64,000 nucleotides of DNA from Bacillus kexueae (GTDB lineage: Bacteria > Bacillota > Bacilli > Bacillales > Aeribacillaceae): positions 1 to 64,000 of the forward strand of contig NZ_JALAZE010000004.1 in the NCBI RefSeq assembly GCF_022809095.1, in the 5' to 3' direction. The notes beneath the pieces were generated by a model, which was not told the origin of the DNA, made no database searches, and saw nothing but the letters and a program-made list of their open reading frames with translations. Both the position numbers and the translations under genes were made by a program. Shown in pieces: positions 1 to 9,748 of this stretch (the stretch's first letter is position 1; every line of letters begins with the position of its first letter).

Positions 1-412
1 GACGCGTGAAACTCCCTGTTTAGATGATTATCCGAAATGACATAAGGCTCTTTCTTCCCGTAATAAGGTCGTTTCTTCCGAATCACCGCACAAATTCCCA
101 TCTCTCTCATCAACCTTTGTACTCGTTATGGTTGATATTCAGTTTGTATTTTCTCTTAAGCCAGACTTTGACTCTTCGATACCCGTAAATTCCTTTCAGT
201 TTTTTATGGCACTTCTCGATTTTTATCTTTAACTGCTCGTCTTCTAATTGCTTCTGAGAAGGGTGCTTCTGCCGTTTTACCCAATTGTAATATCCACTTC
301 GAGACACGCCTGCAATTTTACATAATTCTTGAATAGAAATATGGTTACCAGCCATTTCATGAATGATGGCGAACTTCTTGTGAGTTGGTACGGCTTCCAT
401 TCCCCCTTTCAC
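1..412 (-). pseudogene. IS3-family transposase OrfB, N-terminal part, frameshifted
   Basis: The minus frame from a GTG at 412 has the usual OrfB N-terminus: a helix-turn-helix with SRSGYYNWVKR and then the IYGYRRVKVWL segment (HTH_21-like). It reaches a stop at 110. The homologous sequence continues in another frame (RVQRLMREMGI and KKRPYYGKKEPYVISDN) up to the window edge. One A appears to be missing at about 125-128, where the family has HKRVQ. The DDE catalytic domain would lie beyond position 1. It overlaps orfA by 4 nt, as in many IS3 elements. Confidence 0.75.
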
Positions 413-717
413 ATCTTTAAAAACTTTTTTAGCATCTCTACTTCCGCCTCAAGGCGTTTGATTTTCGTTTCAGGATCTTCTGGACGAGTTCTCGGTCTTC
501 CTTTGCCTGGTCCTTTGGCCTTTGCTCGCGTTTCCTCCAGCCCTTTCATTCCTTCCTGTTCATAGTGTTTCACCCATCGCTGTACCATGGAATGATGAAT
601 CCCTAGTTCTTTCGCCACCGTTACATAGCCAATGCCCTCTTTCAAATATAAATCCACAACTTTCTTTTTAAACTTTACATCATTTTCGTATTTTTCCCAT
701 AGAAAAATCCCCTCCAT
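409..717 (-). pseudogene. IS3-family transposase OrfA, probably start-damaged
   Basis: This encodes an HTH_28-type DNA-binding domain (about residues 10-60, with GYVTVAKELGIHHSMVQRWVKHYE) followed by a coiled coil rich in Glu and Lys (KIKRLEAEVEMLKKFLK), the usual OrfA layout. The open frame begins at an ATG that lies inside the GGAGGGG ribosome binding site. The natural start appears to be the ATG at about 700 (MGKYENDVKF), which is out of frame because of one extra A in the run after it. I call it a probable pseudogene. A sequencing error in the homopolymer is the alternative. Confidence 0.65.
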
Positions 718-894
718 AATAGACAGATTAATTCGCTTTCTTTTTTCTGTCTACTATAAGGGGATCATATCAATACCCATTCGCTTTTTCTTTTTGATGT
801 GATATGTATTGGCAACACTTTCAAAATCCCCTCTTGACGACATGTATAATTGGAATAAAATAACAATATAAGCATTCGGCAAAGGGGAGTTATT

Positions 895-1287
895 TTGAAA
901 AAATATAAAAAACCAATCGTTATGACGTTGCTTTGTATGATTGTTGTGGGGATTCCAATGTTTATCTATGATGCCCTACAAGGAAACTTCATACGGAATT
1001 ATTTAATGGAAAAACAAGTGAAAGAACACTTAATAGAAAGTGGCTATACAGAAGAAGACCTTTTATCCATTGAAGCAACATACAACATGAAATATAACAC
1101 GGATACCATTAAAGGCACTGTTGCTTATGTCGTGTTTCAAGATGAACCGGAAGAAGAATATATGTATGTACAACTGAGAGAATCAGGGGAAGTTCAGCAA
1201 CACTGTATATATTACAGCGAAGAGACCGAAGCGTACGAAGTAGATTTTACAGAAGAAAGAAAGCATATGATTAGAAATTGTTACTAA
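895..1287 (+). CDS. DUF3139-type small membrane-anchored protein
   Basis: A 130-residue protein with a basic N-terminus, one membrane segment (about residues 8-28) and an acidic extracellular C-terminal part. The pattern of a YLMEKQVKEHLIESGYTEEDL segment and then a short beta-rich region matches DUF3139 proteins of Bacillaceae, whose function is unknown. I chose the TTG start because AAAGGGGAG lies 6 nt upstream and the next in-frame ATG is inside the membrane segment. It is one of the few plus-strand genes here. It sits beside the dead IS and converges on a chemotaxis gene, with a shared terminator hairpin between them. Confidence 0.7.
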   Translation: MKKYKKPIVMTLLCMIVVGIPMFIYDALQGNFIRNYLMEKQVKEHLIESGYTEEDLLSIEATYNMKYNTDTIKGTVAYVVFQDEPEEEYMYVQLRESGEVQQHCIYYSEETEAYEVDFTEERKHMIRNCY

Positions 1288-1303
1288 ATGTTACTACATA
1301 TAA

Positions 1304-1334
1304 AAGGGAGTCTGCTTCAGCGCAAGACTCCCTT
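1304..1334. terminator. Bidirectional terminator hairpin
   Basis: The arms AAGGGAGTCT (1304-1313) and AGACTCCCTT (1325-1334) form a perfect 10-bp stem between two convergent genes. A runs on the left and a T-rich stretch on the right let it serve both strands. Confidence 0.8.
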
Positions 1335-1338
1335 CCGT

Positions 1339-2166
1339 TTATTTCGACGTTAACCTTTCAATCTCGGTAATGATGAGATCGAATTGTTTTTTCGTATCGG
1401 TAATGATTTTATGTAGTTCTTCGGTGATTTCGTTTACTTTCGCCAATTCTTTTTCGATGTTTTCAACGTTTGTATCGATTTCTTGAATGGCGTCGTTTGC
1501 ATTTCCAGCAAGCTTTCTCACTTCTTGTGCGACGACGTTAAATCCTCTACCATACTCGCCTGCACGCGCTGCTTCAATGGCTGCATTTAGCGCAAGGAGG
1601 TTCGTTTGTGAGGAAATATTTTTCACCACTCTTGATGTATCTTCAATTAAGTCGATTTGACTCTTTAACGACTTTAATGCTTCAAACTTATCGTTAGAAT
1701 TTTTCAAGACAATGTTGACGAGCTGATCCGGCATTTCTTTCAGCTTTCGGATGATTTCCGCCGTTGTGTTTTCACGCTCGGTGATGTCGGTCGCGATTTT
1801 AAGAACCGATTCCACTTCCCCTTCTTCATTTAAGACAGGAATGTACGTTGCCTCTAACCACATGAGTTTCCCAGCTTTGTTGATGCGCTGGATCTTCTCT
1901 TGGAATTTGACACCTTTTCGCAAGTTATTCCATAGCTCAGCGTATTCGTAGCTGCGTCGATATTCTTCTGTACAGAAGTATTGATGGTCTAGGCCGATCA
2001 TCTCTCTTGGAGTGTACCCCATGGCGCGTGCAAAATGGTCATTCACCCAAATCACTCGACGATTCAAATTAAATTGAATGAGTGCTAAGTTGCGTTCCAT
2101 CGCTGATAAAATCGCCTTTGCATCTAATACGTCAGCATCTGTTTGAACATTCGTATAAATTGACAT
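1339..2166 (-). CDS. Soluble PAS-domain methyl-accepting chemotaxis protein
   Basis: A 275-residue protein with no membrane segment. A PAS domain (about residues 20-135, including [21 protein letters not shown] and the C-terminal cap ending in ATDITERE) is followed by a short receptor signalling domain with the hairpin-tip motif [18 protein letters not shown]. It would sense a cytoplasmic or redox cue and couple to CheA/CheW. The domain order and size resemble the soluble receptors of Bacillus such as YfmS. The start at 2166 has AAGGAGA 6 nt upstream. The longer open frame of 29 extra codons has no ribosome binding site. It appears to be a single-gene unit. Confidence 0.85.
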   Translation of the reverse strand: MSIYTNVQTDADVLDAKAILSAMERNLALIQFNLNRRVIWVNDHFARAMGYTPREMIGLDHQYFCTEEYRRSYEYAELWNNLRKGVKFQEKIQRINKAGKLMWLEATYIPVLNEEGEVESVLKIATDITERENTTAEIIRKLKEMPDQLVNIVLKNSNDKFEALKSLKSQIDLIEDTSRVVKNISSQTNLLALNAAIEAARAGEYGRGFNVVAQEVRKLAGNANDAIQEIDTNVENIEKELAKVNEITEELHKIITDTKKQFDLIITEIERLTSK

Positions 2167-2283
2167 GTTATCTCCTTTTAAATGAAGTAATAATCCAAAA
2201 TTCCTTTTTTTAACATAGTAAAATTTACTCAAACAGAGGGTGAATGTTAACATTATTGTGAAATAGTTAACATTAGGAAGAAT

Positions 2284-2318
2284 AAAAAAAATCCCCTCAC
2301 ATTAACTTCGTGAAGGGA
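2284..2318 (-). terminator. Terminator of the carbohydrate operon
   Basis: On the minus strand TCCCTTCAC (2318-2310) pairs with GTGAGGGGA (2300-2292) and is followed by a run of eight T. It lies just after the stop of the last gene of the sugar locus. Confidence 0.85.
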
Positions 2319-2333
2319 CGATTGAATTCCTTT

Positions 2334-3302
2334 TTACACCCACCACATATCGGCCGGTTGTTCTTCAATTAATACTTGCTTTAAGTTGCGAACGGCACGC
2401 TTAAAGCCTTCTTCAATCGACATAAGTGGGTCTTCGTGTTCGATGCTGACGACGTAATCGTAACCGAATGTGCGAAGGGCACTCATCATATCGGACCATT
2501 CTTGTAAGCTATGACCACAGCCGACAGAACGGAATGTCCAAGCGCGTGTTTGTACGTTTCCGTAAGGCTGCATATCCGTTAAACCGTACATGTTGACGTT
2601 CTCTTGGTCGATGTACGTATCTTTCGCATGGAAATGGTGAATCGCATTTTCTTTTCCGAGAATTTTAATCGCCGCTACTGGGTCAATGCCTTGCCACCAT
2701 AAGTGACTCGGGTCTAAGTTCGCCCCGATAGCTTCACACGTTTCTTCTCGTAGCTTTAACATCGTGTAAGGCGTGTGTACTAAAAAGCCACCGTGTAGCT
2801 CAAGGCCGACTTTTACGTTGTGGTCCTGGGCGAATTTACCCCACTCTTTCCAATATGGGATGAGCTTTTCTTCCCATTGCCATTTTAAAATGTCGCCGTA
2901 TTCATTTGGCCACGGAGCAACCGGCCAGTTCGGATATTTCGCTCCTTCTTGGTCGCCCGCGACACCAGAGAAACAGTTTACGACCGGTACGTTCATCATT
3001 TCAGCAAGCTGGACAGTTTTTACATACGTCTCATGTGATTGTTTCGCAAACGCTTTGTCCGGGGATAACGGGTTTCCGTGACAGCTAAGCGCGCTAATTG
3101 TTAGCCCTCTTGATTCAACTTCTTTGATGTATGCTTCGCGCTTTTCTTTACTTTCTAGTAGTTCATCTAACGCACAATGCGCATTTCCAGGGTAGTTCCC
3201 TGTGCCGATCTCAACTGCTTGTAAACCAGATTGCTGCACGTAATCAAGCATGTCCGTAAATGATTTATCGGAAAAAAGCACGGTGAATACTCCTAACTTC
3301 AT
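2334..3302 (-). CDS. Sugar phosphate isomerase/epimerase-like TIM-barrel protein
   Basis: A 322-residue protein of the AP-endonuclease-2/xylose-isomerase-like superfamily, the group that includes IolE and tagatose/ketose epimerases. Candidate metal ligands are visible in the expected order: the Glu of GLELHGG, the Asp and His of LDPSHLWW, the His and Asp of FHAKD, and the Glu of VSIEHED. Its ATG at 3302 overlaps the stop of the upstream oxidoreductase in an ATGA, so the two are translationally coupled. Members next to Gfo/Idh/MocA and ThuA genes have been linked to 3-keto-glycoside processing (family knowledge). The substrate here is not known. It is the last gene before the operon terminator. 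Confidence 0.85.
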   Translation of the reverse strand: MKLGVFTVLFSDKSFTDMLDYVQQSGLQAVEIGTGNYPGNAHCALDELLESKEKREAYIKEVESRGLTISALSCHGNPLSPDKAFAKQSHETYVKTVQLAEMMNVPVVNCFSGVAGDQEGAKYPNWPVAPWPNEYGDILKWQWEEKLIPYWKEWGKFAQDHNVKVGLELHGGFLVHTPYTMLKLREETCEAIGANLDPSHLWWQGIDPVAAIKILGKENAIHHFHAKDTYIDQENVNMYGLTDMQPYGNVQTRAWTFRSVGCGHSLQEWSDMMSALRTFGYDYVVSIEHEDPLMSIEEGFKRAVRNLKQVLIEEQPADMWWV

Positions 3303-4360
3303 GACGAACACTCCTTCAATGGTAATAATGAAATGCTTTCTTTTCGCTCACTGCTTGCGTAAATGGCATCAATGATGTTGGATACTTGCATCGCTTGTTC
3401 TGGTTTGACGACTGGCTCTATTTTGCCTAGGCAGGCGTCAACAAAGCTTTTTGCTTGAAGGAAGCCTTCTTCTCCTTCTGATGGAATGTAAGTGGCTTCG
3501 CTATTCCACAACATCCCATGCTTTGCGTAGTTCAAGCGGAACGGAAAGACGTCAAGTCCTCCTTTTTCACCTGAGATGGAGAGGGTGTCTTCATCTTTTT
3601 CAATATTCGCTGACCAAGACGTTTCAAAAAGGATGCTCGTTCCGTTTGCTAATCGAATGTAAGCTGTGGCGTGGTCTTCCACATTAAACGTAGCGTGGTC
3701 GAATGCTCCCCATTCATTTACTTGATCTTTCATTTTACTGAGTACATCATATGTTGTGCCAGTCACTTCGCTTACTTCGTAGTTGTCAATGAGCCAAAGA
3801 GCTAAGTCGAGTAAATGGCAGCCGTAGTCGATGAGGCAGCCCCCACCTTGCAAGTCTTTGTTCGTAAAGACGCCCCAACCAGGCACTTTTCTTCTCCTGA
3901 GTGCTTTAATGCGCACCACGAGTGGCTTTCCAATCTCAGATTCTTCCATCACTTTTTTCGCCGCTATCGCTTCTTTCATAAAGCGATAATGGTAGGCAAT
4001 CCAAAGCTGTTTACCGGATTCCTTTTGCGCTGCCACCATTTCCTCACACTCTTTGCCGTTCAATGCCATCGGCTTTTCGCATAGAACGTGAACCCCTGCT
4101 TGTAACGCAGCGACGGTGATTTCTTTGTGGAATTTATTTGGCGTACAGATGACTACCGCATCCACATGAGGAAACATGTCGGTATAGTCTTCAAATACGT
4201 GAGTGATTTGGAACTCCTTTTGGACAGCTCTCGCTCGATCGAGGTTGACGTCACATACAGCTGTCACTTCGACGTGGTCGCCGAGCTTTTGAAATGCTGG
4301 GATGTGGCGGGATGTCGCGATTCCACCTGTTCCGATCATTCCTACTTTGAATGGTTTCAT
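3299..4360 (-). CDS. Gfo/Idh/MocA family NAD(P)-dependent oxidoreductase (first copy)
   Basis: A 353-residue protein. The N-terminal Rossmann fold carries MIGTGGIATSRHIPAF (about residues 8-23), followed by the family CEKPMA motif with the catalytic Lys (about residues 94-99) and a C-terminal alpha/beta domain with DYGCHLLDLALWL supplying the usual active-site His. Such enzymes oxidise or reduce a sugar hydroxyl with a bound nicotinamide. TTGAGGTG precedes the ATG. It lies between a second, distinct family member and the isomerase-like gene, which it overlaps by 4 nt. The partner hydroxyl and sugar cannot be read from the sequence. Confidence 0.88.
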   Translation of the reverse strand: MKPFKVGMIGTGGIATSRHIPAFQKLGDHVEVTAVCDVNLDRARAVQKEFQITHVFEDYTDMFPHVDAVVICTPNKFHKEITVAALQAGVHVLCEKPMALNGKECEEMVAAQKESGKQLWIAYHYRFMKEAIAAKKVMEESEIGKPLVVRIKALRRRKVPGWGVFTNKDLQGGGCLIDYGCHLLDLALWLIDNYEVSEVTGTTYDVLSKMKDQVNEWGAFDHATFNVEDHATAYIRLANGTSILFETSWSANIEKDEDTLSISGEKGGLDVFPFRLNYAKHGMLWNSEATYIPSEGEEGFLQAKSFVDACLGKIEPVVKPEQAMQVSNIIDAIYASSERKESISLLPLKECSS

Positions 4361-4386
4361 GAAAACACCTCAATTTCTCGTACAGA

Positions 4387-4408
4387 CCTAGCGAGCACTC
4401 TCGCTAGG
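4387..4408 (-). other. Intercistronic hairpin between the two oxidoreductase genes
   Basis: CCTAGCGAG (4387-4395) and CTCGCTAGG (4400-4408) form a perfect 9-bp stem with a 4-nt loop in the 65-nt gap. No T run follows on the minus strand, so it is more likely an mRNA-stabilising or processing structure than a terminator. Confidence 0.5.
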
Positions 4409-4425
4409 CTGTTTCTGTGTACTTG

Positions 4426-5481
4426 TTAGTTCGTTGGTTGCTTTTCTACCAACTCATTCGTTGAAACAATTTGTTTTGTTTCCGCAGACTTAAAGGCTGC
4501 AAGAATCACCATTAGTGACTTCATGCCTTCTTCGCCTGAAATCGGTGGCTCTTTATCTTCTAAAATCGTGGAAATGAAATGATCAATCACGTGGGAAGTC
4601 GTTTGGCCACCTTCATCGTTTGATTGGATGGCACCAAGCTCATATTTGGCTACTTCCCCGTTTCTGTATTGGACAATTAATGAGTAGTTCGGGTCATCTT
4701 CTAAGCGAAGAATTCCTTTTTCTCCATAAATAATCGTCGAGTTGTCCTCAGAACCGTTATACGACCAGCTTGCCGCAAGCGTTCCGACGATGCCGCTTTC
4801 TGTTTTTAAGATGCATGTCGCATTGTCATCAACGTCTGTGTTTTCTTTTGCTGACGTCTCTACAAATGCACCGACTTCTACTACTTCTTCCCCGAGCAAG
4901 AAACGAATGAGGTCGGCCTTATGAACACCAAGGTCTCCCATTGCCCCCATTGCCGCTTCGTTTTTGCGGAAAAACCAGCTGTCTTTTCCATCTGCACTCC
5001 AGCCTTCTGGTCCAGGGTGTCCGAATGCGGTACGGAAGCTATAAATCTTCCCGATTTCACCCGTTTCAATGAGTTTGCGCGCTTTTTCGTGCGAGCGAAC
5101 GAAGCGTTGGTTATGGGCAATCATTAATTTCTTCCCAGATTCCTTTGCCGCTTCAATCATCGCTTCTGCTTCTTCTTTTGACGTCGCCATTGGCTTTTCA
5201 CAAAGGACATGCTTACCTGCTTTTAGTGCCTGAATGGAAATCGGCGCGTGTAAATAGTTCGGCGTGCAGACACTCACCGCATCGATTGCTTCATTTTGAA
5301 GCAACTCTTCGTAATTCGTATACGGTGTTGCACCATACTTTGCCGCCATTTCTGCAGCACGCTCTTCGACTGGATCACAAACGGCAACAATGTTGACGTT
5401 TTCATTTTGTGCGTACTCCGGTAAATGACGATGTTTCGCAATGCTTCCACAACCAATAACCCCAATGTTTAACTTTTTCAT
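4426..5481 (-). CDS. Gfo/Idh/MocA family NAD(P)-dependent oxidoreductase (second copy)
   Basis: A 351-residue protein. It has a Rossmann motif VIGCGSIAKHRHLPEY (about residues 8-23), the CEKPMA Lys motif (about 94-99) and an active-site His in GDLGVHKADLIRFL. It is only distantly similar to the neighbouring family member, so this is not a recent duplication; two successive or opposing redox steps are possible. The ATG at 5481 has GGGAGGA 10 nt upstream. A palindromic operator-like site lies 39 nt before the start, suggesting a separately controlled internal promoter for this gene and the two after it. Confidence 0.88.
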   Translation of the reverse strand: MKKLNIGVIGCGSIAKHRHLPEYAQNENVNIVAVCDPVEERAAEMAAKYGATPYTNYEELLQNEAIDAVSVCTPNYLHAPISIQALKAGKHVLCEKPMATSKEEAEAMIEAAKESGKKLMIAHNQRFVRSHEKARKLIETGEIGKIYSFRTAFGHPGPEGWSADGKDSWFFRKNEAAMGAMGDLGVHKADLIRFLLGEEVVEVGAFVETSAKENTDVDDNATCILKTESGIVGTLAASWSYNGSEDNSTIIYGEKGILRLEDDPNYSLIVQYRNGEVAKYELGAIQSNDEGGQTTSHVIDHFISTILEDKEPPISGEEGMKSLMVILAAFKSAETKQIVSTNELVEKQPTN

Positions 5482-5519
5482 AAATGGATTCCTCCCTTTT
5501 TAATATAGAAAAATTAAAA

Positions 5520-5531
5520 GCAAACGTTTGC
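5520..5531. promoter_or_regulatory. LacI/CcpA-type palindromic operator
   Basis: GCAAACGTTTGC is a perfect 12-bp palindrome with the central CG typical of LacI-family and cre sites. It agrees with the Bacillus cre consensus at most positions. A nearly identical site covers the -10 region upstream of the transporter genes (13059-13070), so a shared regulator is likely. It sits upstream of a weak TATATT -10 candidate. Confidence 0.65.
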
Positions 5532-5567
5532 ACAAATGGTTTTAACCACCAACCAATAAGCCTTTTC

Positions 5568-6287
5568 TTACAGCTTAATCGGTTCTAACGGCTTATGATT
5601 GCCGTACGTCGGCTTCGTTGTATTCGCTTTTTTCGCCCAGTTCACAGCGTTAATGATGACTTTTTGTACGTTTTCGTTGTAGTACGTCGGATACGTCTCG
5701 TGTCCTGGTCGGAAATAAAAGATTTTCCCATTGCCTCGTTTATATGTACAGCCGCTTCGGAACACTTCGCCGCCTTCAAACCAGCTAATAAAAAGAAGTT
5801 CATCTGGCGCAGGAATGTCGAAATGCTCACCGTACATTTCTTCACGTTCAATCTCAAAGTACTCGCCTAATCCTTCTGCAATGGGATGCGTGGGATCGAC
5901 TACCCAAATGCGTTCCTTTTCATTCGCTTCACGCCATTTTAAATCACATGTTGTACCCATTAATGTTTTAAAGATTTTGGAGAAGTGACCAGAGTGAAGT
6001 ACAATCAGCCCCATGCCATCGAGTACACGTTCTTTTACACGACTTACGATTTCATCATCCACTTCATCATGGGCGATATGTCCCCACCAAACGAGTACAT
6101 CAGTGTTTTCTAACACATCTTCCGTTAGTCCATGCTCCGGTTCATCGAGCGTCGCCGTTTTCACGTCGTAGCCTGCCTCTTCTAAAAAGTGAGCAATTTG
6201 CCCGTGAATACCGTTTGGATAAACGGAACGTACCTCTTCACTTTTTTGTTCATGACGGTTTTCGTTCCACACGGTTACTCTTACCAT
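5568..6287 (-). CDS. ThuA-domain protein
   Basis: A 239-residue single-domain protein of the ThuA family (class I glutamine amidotransferase-like fold). Seen are the early [10 protein letters not shown] segment, [26 protein letters not shown] and the C-terminal [18 protein letters not shown] stretch that mark the family. ThuA proteins occur with sugar oxidoreductases in trehalose and other disaccharide catabolism, where 3-keto-sugars are made. The exact reaction of this member is unknown. The ATG has AAGGA 5 nt upstream, and the coding region overlaps the end of the response-regulator gene by 38 nt, so it belongs to the same transcript. Confidence 0.85.
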   Translation of the reverse strand: MVRVTVWNENRHEQKSEEVRSVYPNGIHGQIAHFLEEAGYDVKTATLDEPEHGLTEDVLENTDVLVWWGHIAHDEVDDEIVSRVKERVLDGMGLIVLHSGHFSKIFKTLMGTTCDLKWREANEKERIWVVDPTHPIAEGLGEYFEIEREEMYGEHFDIPAPDELLFISWFEGGEVFRSGCTYKRGNGKIFYFRPGHETYPTYYNENVQKVIINAVNWAKKANTTKPTYGNHKPLEPIKL

Positions 6288-7860
6288 TGTAATCCTTCCT
6301 TTCTTGATTTCGGTATTCGTTCGGCGTCATGCCGACCATTTTTTTAAATACTTTGCTAAAATACTTTTCATTTTGATAGCCTACTTGAAACGCAATCTCG
6401 TAAATTTTGAAATGAGCGTTTGCGAGTAACTCCTTCGCTTTTTCAATGCGAATCGTAGTTACATAATCGGTAATCGTCTCATGAAACTCTTGCTTAAATT
6501 TACGAGAAATGTATTCTCGGCTTAAATAGAACCGATCGGCAATCGCTTGAAGTTGAATATCTTCTGCGTAATGCTCGCGTAAATACGCAGCAATCTGCTG
6601 CATATTCGTTTCTTCTGTTTGATATTTCCGTTCGGTCAACGTTTCGATTAAACGATGAAACTCTTTTTCTTTCTCACGCTTAAACGTAGAGAAAGAAAAT
6701 GTCCCATCTGCGTTCCAATAGTCTTTTCCTTCATAAATCTCGTGATCTCGTTCCATCTCGTACTCAGTCATCCAACTCTTTTGAAGAATCGAAAACGCTT
6801 TCTCCCATTCTTCTATTTGCTCATACGTAAGAGCATGATTTGTCTCCATTGTATGGAATATGCGGTTTAAAACCTCAGTCATTTGTTCTTTATTCCCACT
6901 TTTTAACGCCCATTGCAATTCCTTCGAGTGATCCAGAAGGTGCAAAATAGGCCGTTTCATTCGATCACTTATAGAAACGATTGGTTTCGGGTTCAGTAGC
7001 GAATACGTTTGACCAACTAACCGAGAGGATTGGTACGCTTCCTTAATTGTTCGCTTTTCTTCTCCAAGCGCAATCGGTGTTCGAACGTGGGTCAATTGAT
7101 AGATGGATGAATGAAGCTTTTCTAATAACGAGCGAATCGGCTGATTGTTCCAACAAACAATGACAAGCTCTGCTTCCTCATTTACATTTCGAAAGCTCAC
7201 GCCCACTCCGTTTAAACGAATTAGTTCATGACACATGTTGTTTAACGAAAAGAAACAAAGGTCCGCATCACCTTGGAACCGATTGATTATCGGACGGACT
7301 TGAATCGTCGCAACCGTGAAGGTCGTTTTCGTCAAATCCACTTCCAGTTGCTTTTCTAATTTTCGCCACGCCTCACTTGCTTCTTGAGCGGAGCGAATCA
7401 CACTGGAAAATAGCTGATCGATATACAATTGCTTCACTTCGTTCATCACTTTGTTGTCTTCAATGGAGGACTTTCGTTTCTTTTTTAGCTGTTTCAAGTC
7501 GGAAACGGCTCGGTTTAACGTTTCATTTAACAAATCAGGATCAATCGGTTTTAACAAATAGTCGAAGCTTTTGTAATAAATGGCGTTCCGCATATACTCG
7601 AAATCGTCATACCCGCTGACGACAATCGTTTTCGCTTCTAAGTTTTGCTCGGAAATCCACTTGAGCAAACTAACCCCATCACGCTTTGGCATGCGCATAT
7701 CGGTAAAAATAATATCGGGTTGATGCATTAAAATGAGTTCGGTTGCTTCCTCACCATTTTCCGCTTCTAAGACCGTTTGAATTCCAAACGTATCCCAATC
7801 CGCTAGTAACATTAAGCCTTCTCGTACATGTTTTTCATCATCCACGATCATCGCTTTCAT
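6250..7860 (-). CDS. YesN-type AraC-family response regulator
   Basis: About 536 residues. The N-terminal receiver domain (about 1-120) has the acidic pair in IVDDE, the phospho-acceptor Asp in [14 protein letters not shown] and the conserved Lys in YLLKPID. A long variable middle is followed by a C-terminal pair of AraC helix-turn-helices (about 430-530; [15 protein letters not shown] and [24 protein letters not shown]). It would be phosphorylated by the histidine kinase encoded just upstream and activate the sugar operon. I prefer the ATG at 7860, 9 nt after AAAGGTGG, over the GTG/ATG three codons earlier, which touches that ribosome binding site. It overlaps the kinase gene. Confidence 0.9.
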   Translation of the reverse strand: MKAMIVDDEKHVREGLMLLADWDTFGIQTVLEAENGEEATELILMHQPDIIFTDMRMPKRDGVSLLKWISEQNLEAKTIVVSGYDDFEYMRNAIYYKSFDYLLKPIDPDLLNETLNRAVSDLKQLKKKRKSSIEDNKVMNEVKQLYIDQLFSSVIRSAQEASEAWRKLEKQLEVDLTKTTFTVATIQVRPIINRFQGDADLCFFSLNNMCHELIRLNGVGVSFRNVNEEAELVIVCWNNQPIRSLLEKLHSSIYQLTHVRTPIALGEEKRTIKEAYQSSRLVGQTYSLLNPKPIVSISDRMKRPILHLLDHSKELQWALKSGNKEQMTEVLNRIFHTMETNHALTYEQIEEWEKAFSILQKSWMTEYEMERDHEIYEGKDYWNADGTFSFSTFKREKEKEFHRLIETLTERKYQTEETNMQQIAAYLREHYAEDIQLQAIADRFYLSREYISRKFKQEFHETITDYVTTIRIEKAKELLANAHFKIYEIAFQVGYQNEKYFSKVFKKMVGMTPNEYRNQERKDYNGKSNRVERKPS

Positions 7861-9640
7861 TCCCACCATCCACCTTTAACGGAAGCTTTATCGTTACGAG
7901 TAGTCCACCATCTTCGTGATTTTCAAGTCGTAAATCGGCTTCCTCGCCGTAATAAAGGGTCAAACGTGTATATACATTTTTCAACCCTATATTGGTTTGT
8001 TCTCCATCGGTCTTCTTGTTTCCTGCTTGAAAATGCTCATAAATTTCCAACAGACGTTCCTCAGAGACACCGACGCCATTATCCTTCACCGTTAACAAAA
8101 GGCTTTCATCCTTTTTCTCGACCTTAATATGAATTTCTCCGACGCCGTCACGTATATCAAACCCATGCTTAAAATAGTTTTCGATAATCGGTTGCAACAG
8201 CATTTTCGGCACCTTGACGTCTAAAAGCTCTTCCTCAATCTCAATCGTGTAGTGAAGCTGGTCACCGAAACGCTCCTTTTGCAAAAGCAAAAAGGCTTTC
8301 GTATAATTCATTTCCTTCGTTAAGGACACGATGTCTTCATCTGTCTCCATCGCATACCGCATAATTTTCGACAGATGCGTGACGAGTGAATAAATTTGCG
8401 GCACTTGATGCTTTAAGGCAACTGTGCCAATCGATTGAAGTGCATTATATAAAAAATGTGGATTGATTTGCGATTGTAATACTTTTAATTGATTCGTCTT
8501 GTTCTCGATTTCGAGCTTATATTCTCGGTTAATTAAATCATTCAGCTTTTTCATCATTTGTTGAAACCGCATGCCTAAAAGGCCGACCTCGTCTTCTTGA
8601 AACTTCTTAAACTGAACATTCATATTCCCCTTTTCTACTTCTTGAATGTTCGTAAGCAGCATTCGAATTGGCGATGTAATTTTTAACGACACGAAAAACG
8701 TTGCCAAAATGACAAGTGAAAGTCCGATAATACCAAACGAAATGTTGATCTGCGCAACATGGACAGCACTCGAGTGAAGCGTTGCATACGGCACGCGCTT
8801 AACGAGTAGCCACCCACCAGCAGTAGGCGCGATTCTTTCGTACATCATCACCCCGTTAAACGAACCGTCTTTCCACTCAATCGTCCCGCTTTCTTCTTCT
8901 GTTTTTAACATTTCCTGTACCCACGTTTCATTCGTGACATTGGTTGAGGTTGAACTATACATCACTTGGCCATCGGGTGAGAAAATGTAAAACTCGTCTG
9001 TTTCTTTGTTGTACATATTTTCGCTTATTTCGAAAAACTTCTCCGGAAGTATTTCCAACGAAATATACGCAAGCACTTCCTCCGATGGTGTATTGGTGAA
9101 CGCACGGTGCAACGTAATGACATCTTTTGAAACATCCGTCGTATTAATGGCTTGTGTTTGAATCGGCTCGATATACAAGTGATACGGACTATTTTTCGCT
9201 TTCTCATACGCCGGCTTATTGTCTTCTTTTATTTCTTCAGAAAACAAGACGGTCGTACGACGAGAAGCAGACAAAACCCGTTCGTCATTCGTAAACGCAA
9301 TATGCACGCGGTCGATTTGGTCATCCGAATACAAAATCGTTAAAATGACGTTTTTCACGACATCGAGTGAGTAATAATACTCTCGCTCTTCTGACGACCG
9401 CAAAAAATTAATGAAATTTTGGTTGTTATAAAGCGACAACGATAAATCATTTAATTTATGAATATAGTTTTCTAAATTCTCTTTTCCTTGATAAAGAAGA
9501 TTGCTATTTTCTTGAACGACACGGTCTTTGAGCGATTCTTTCGTGTAAAAATACGTCACTAAAATCGAACTCCCAAACGGTAAAACGGTCGCAACAAGCA
9601 TTAATAAAATGAGTTTATTCCGAATGCTTCGTTTAATCAC
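7838..9640 (-). CDS. YesM-type sensor histidine kinase
   Basis: About 600 residues in the membrane. It has one membrane segment near the N-terminus (about 8-30), a long extracytoplasmic Cache-like sensor region, a second membrane segment (about 297-320), a HAMP domain, and a His_kinase domain with the phospho-acceptor in QINPHFLYNALQSIG. A HATPase_c domain with NYFKHGF and DNGVGV follows. This architecture pairs with AraC-type response regulators. The GTG at 9640 has GGGGGAT 7 nt upstream, whereas the ATG five codons earlier has no ribosome binding site. It probably senses the sugar or the loaded binding protein encoded upstream. Confidence 0.9.
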   Translation of the reverse strand: MIKRSIRNKLILLMLVATVLPFGSSILVTYFYTKESLKDRVVQENSNLLYQGKENLENYIHKLNDLSLSLYNNQNFINFLRSSEEREYYYSLDVVKNVILTILYSDDQIDRVHIAFTNDERVLSASRRTTVLFSEEIKEDNKPAYEKAKNSPYHLYIEPIQTQAINTTDVSKDVITLHRAFTNTPSEEVLAYISLEILPEKFFEISENMYNKETDEFYIFSPDGQVMYSSTSTNVTNETWVQEMLKTEEESGTIEWKDGSFNGVMMYERIAPTAGGWLLVKRVPYATLHSSAVHVAQINISFGIIGLSLVILATFFVSLKITSPIRMLLTNIQEVEKGNMNVQFKKFQEDEVGLLGMRFQQMMKKLNDLINREYKLEIENKTNQLKVLQSQINPHFLYNALQSIGTVALKHQVPQIYSLVTHLSKIMRYAMETDEDIVSLTKEMNYTKAFLLLQKERFGDQLHYTIEIEEELLDVKVPKMLLQPIIENYFKHGFDIRDGVGEIHIKVEKKDESLLLTVKDNGVGVSEERLLEIYEHFQAGNKKTDGEQTNIGLKNVYTRLTLYYGEEADLRLENHEDGGLLVTIKLPLKVDGGNESDDRG

Positions 9641-9748
9641 TGATTGATCCCCCATGCGTATACATCGAAAAACGAAAGCGCATTTGGCTTTCTTTTTCCA
9701 AAAGTATACTTCGAAACGAACGATTGAGACAAGGCTTTCATATGGAAA

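Larger units (their letters stand above)
1..767 (-). mobile_element. Decayed IS3-family insertion sequence, 5' part
   Basis: A minus-strand IS3-type orfA/orfB pair runs off the left edge of the window. The outer end, read on the minus strand from about 767, begins TGATCCCCTTATAGTAGACAG, a plausible left terminal inverted repeat. Both reading frames carry single-base indels in A runs, so the copy looks dead unless those are sequencing errors. It is a different element from the intact one at 14914-16310. The other end and any target duplication lie outside the window. Confidence 0.75.

Noticed and set aside
4381-4415. Terminator between the two oxidoreductase genes
   Set aside because: The stem is good, but no T run follows on the minus strand.
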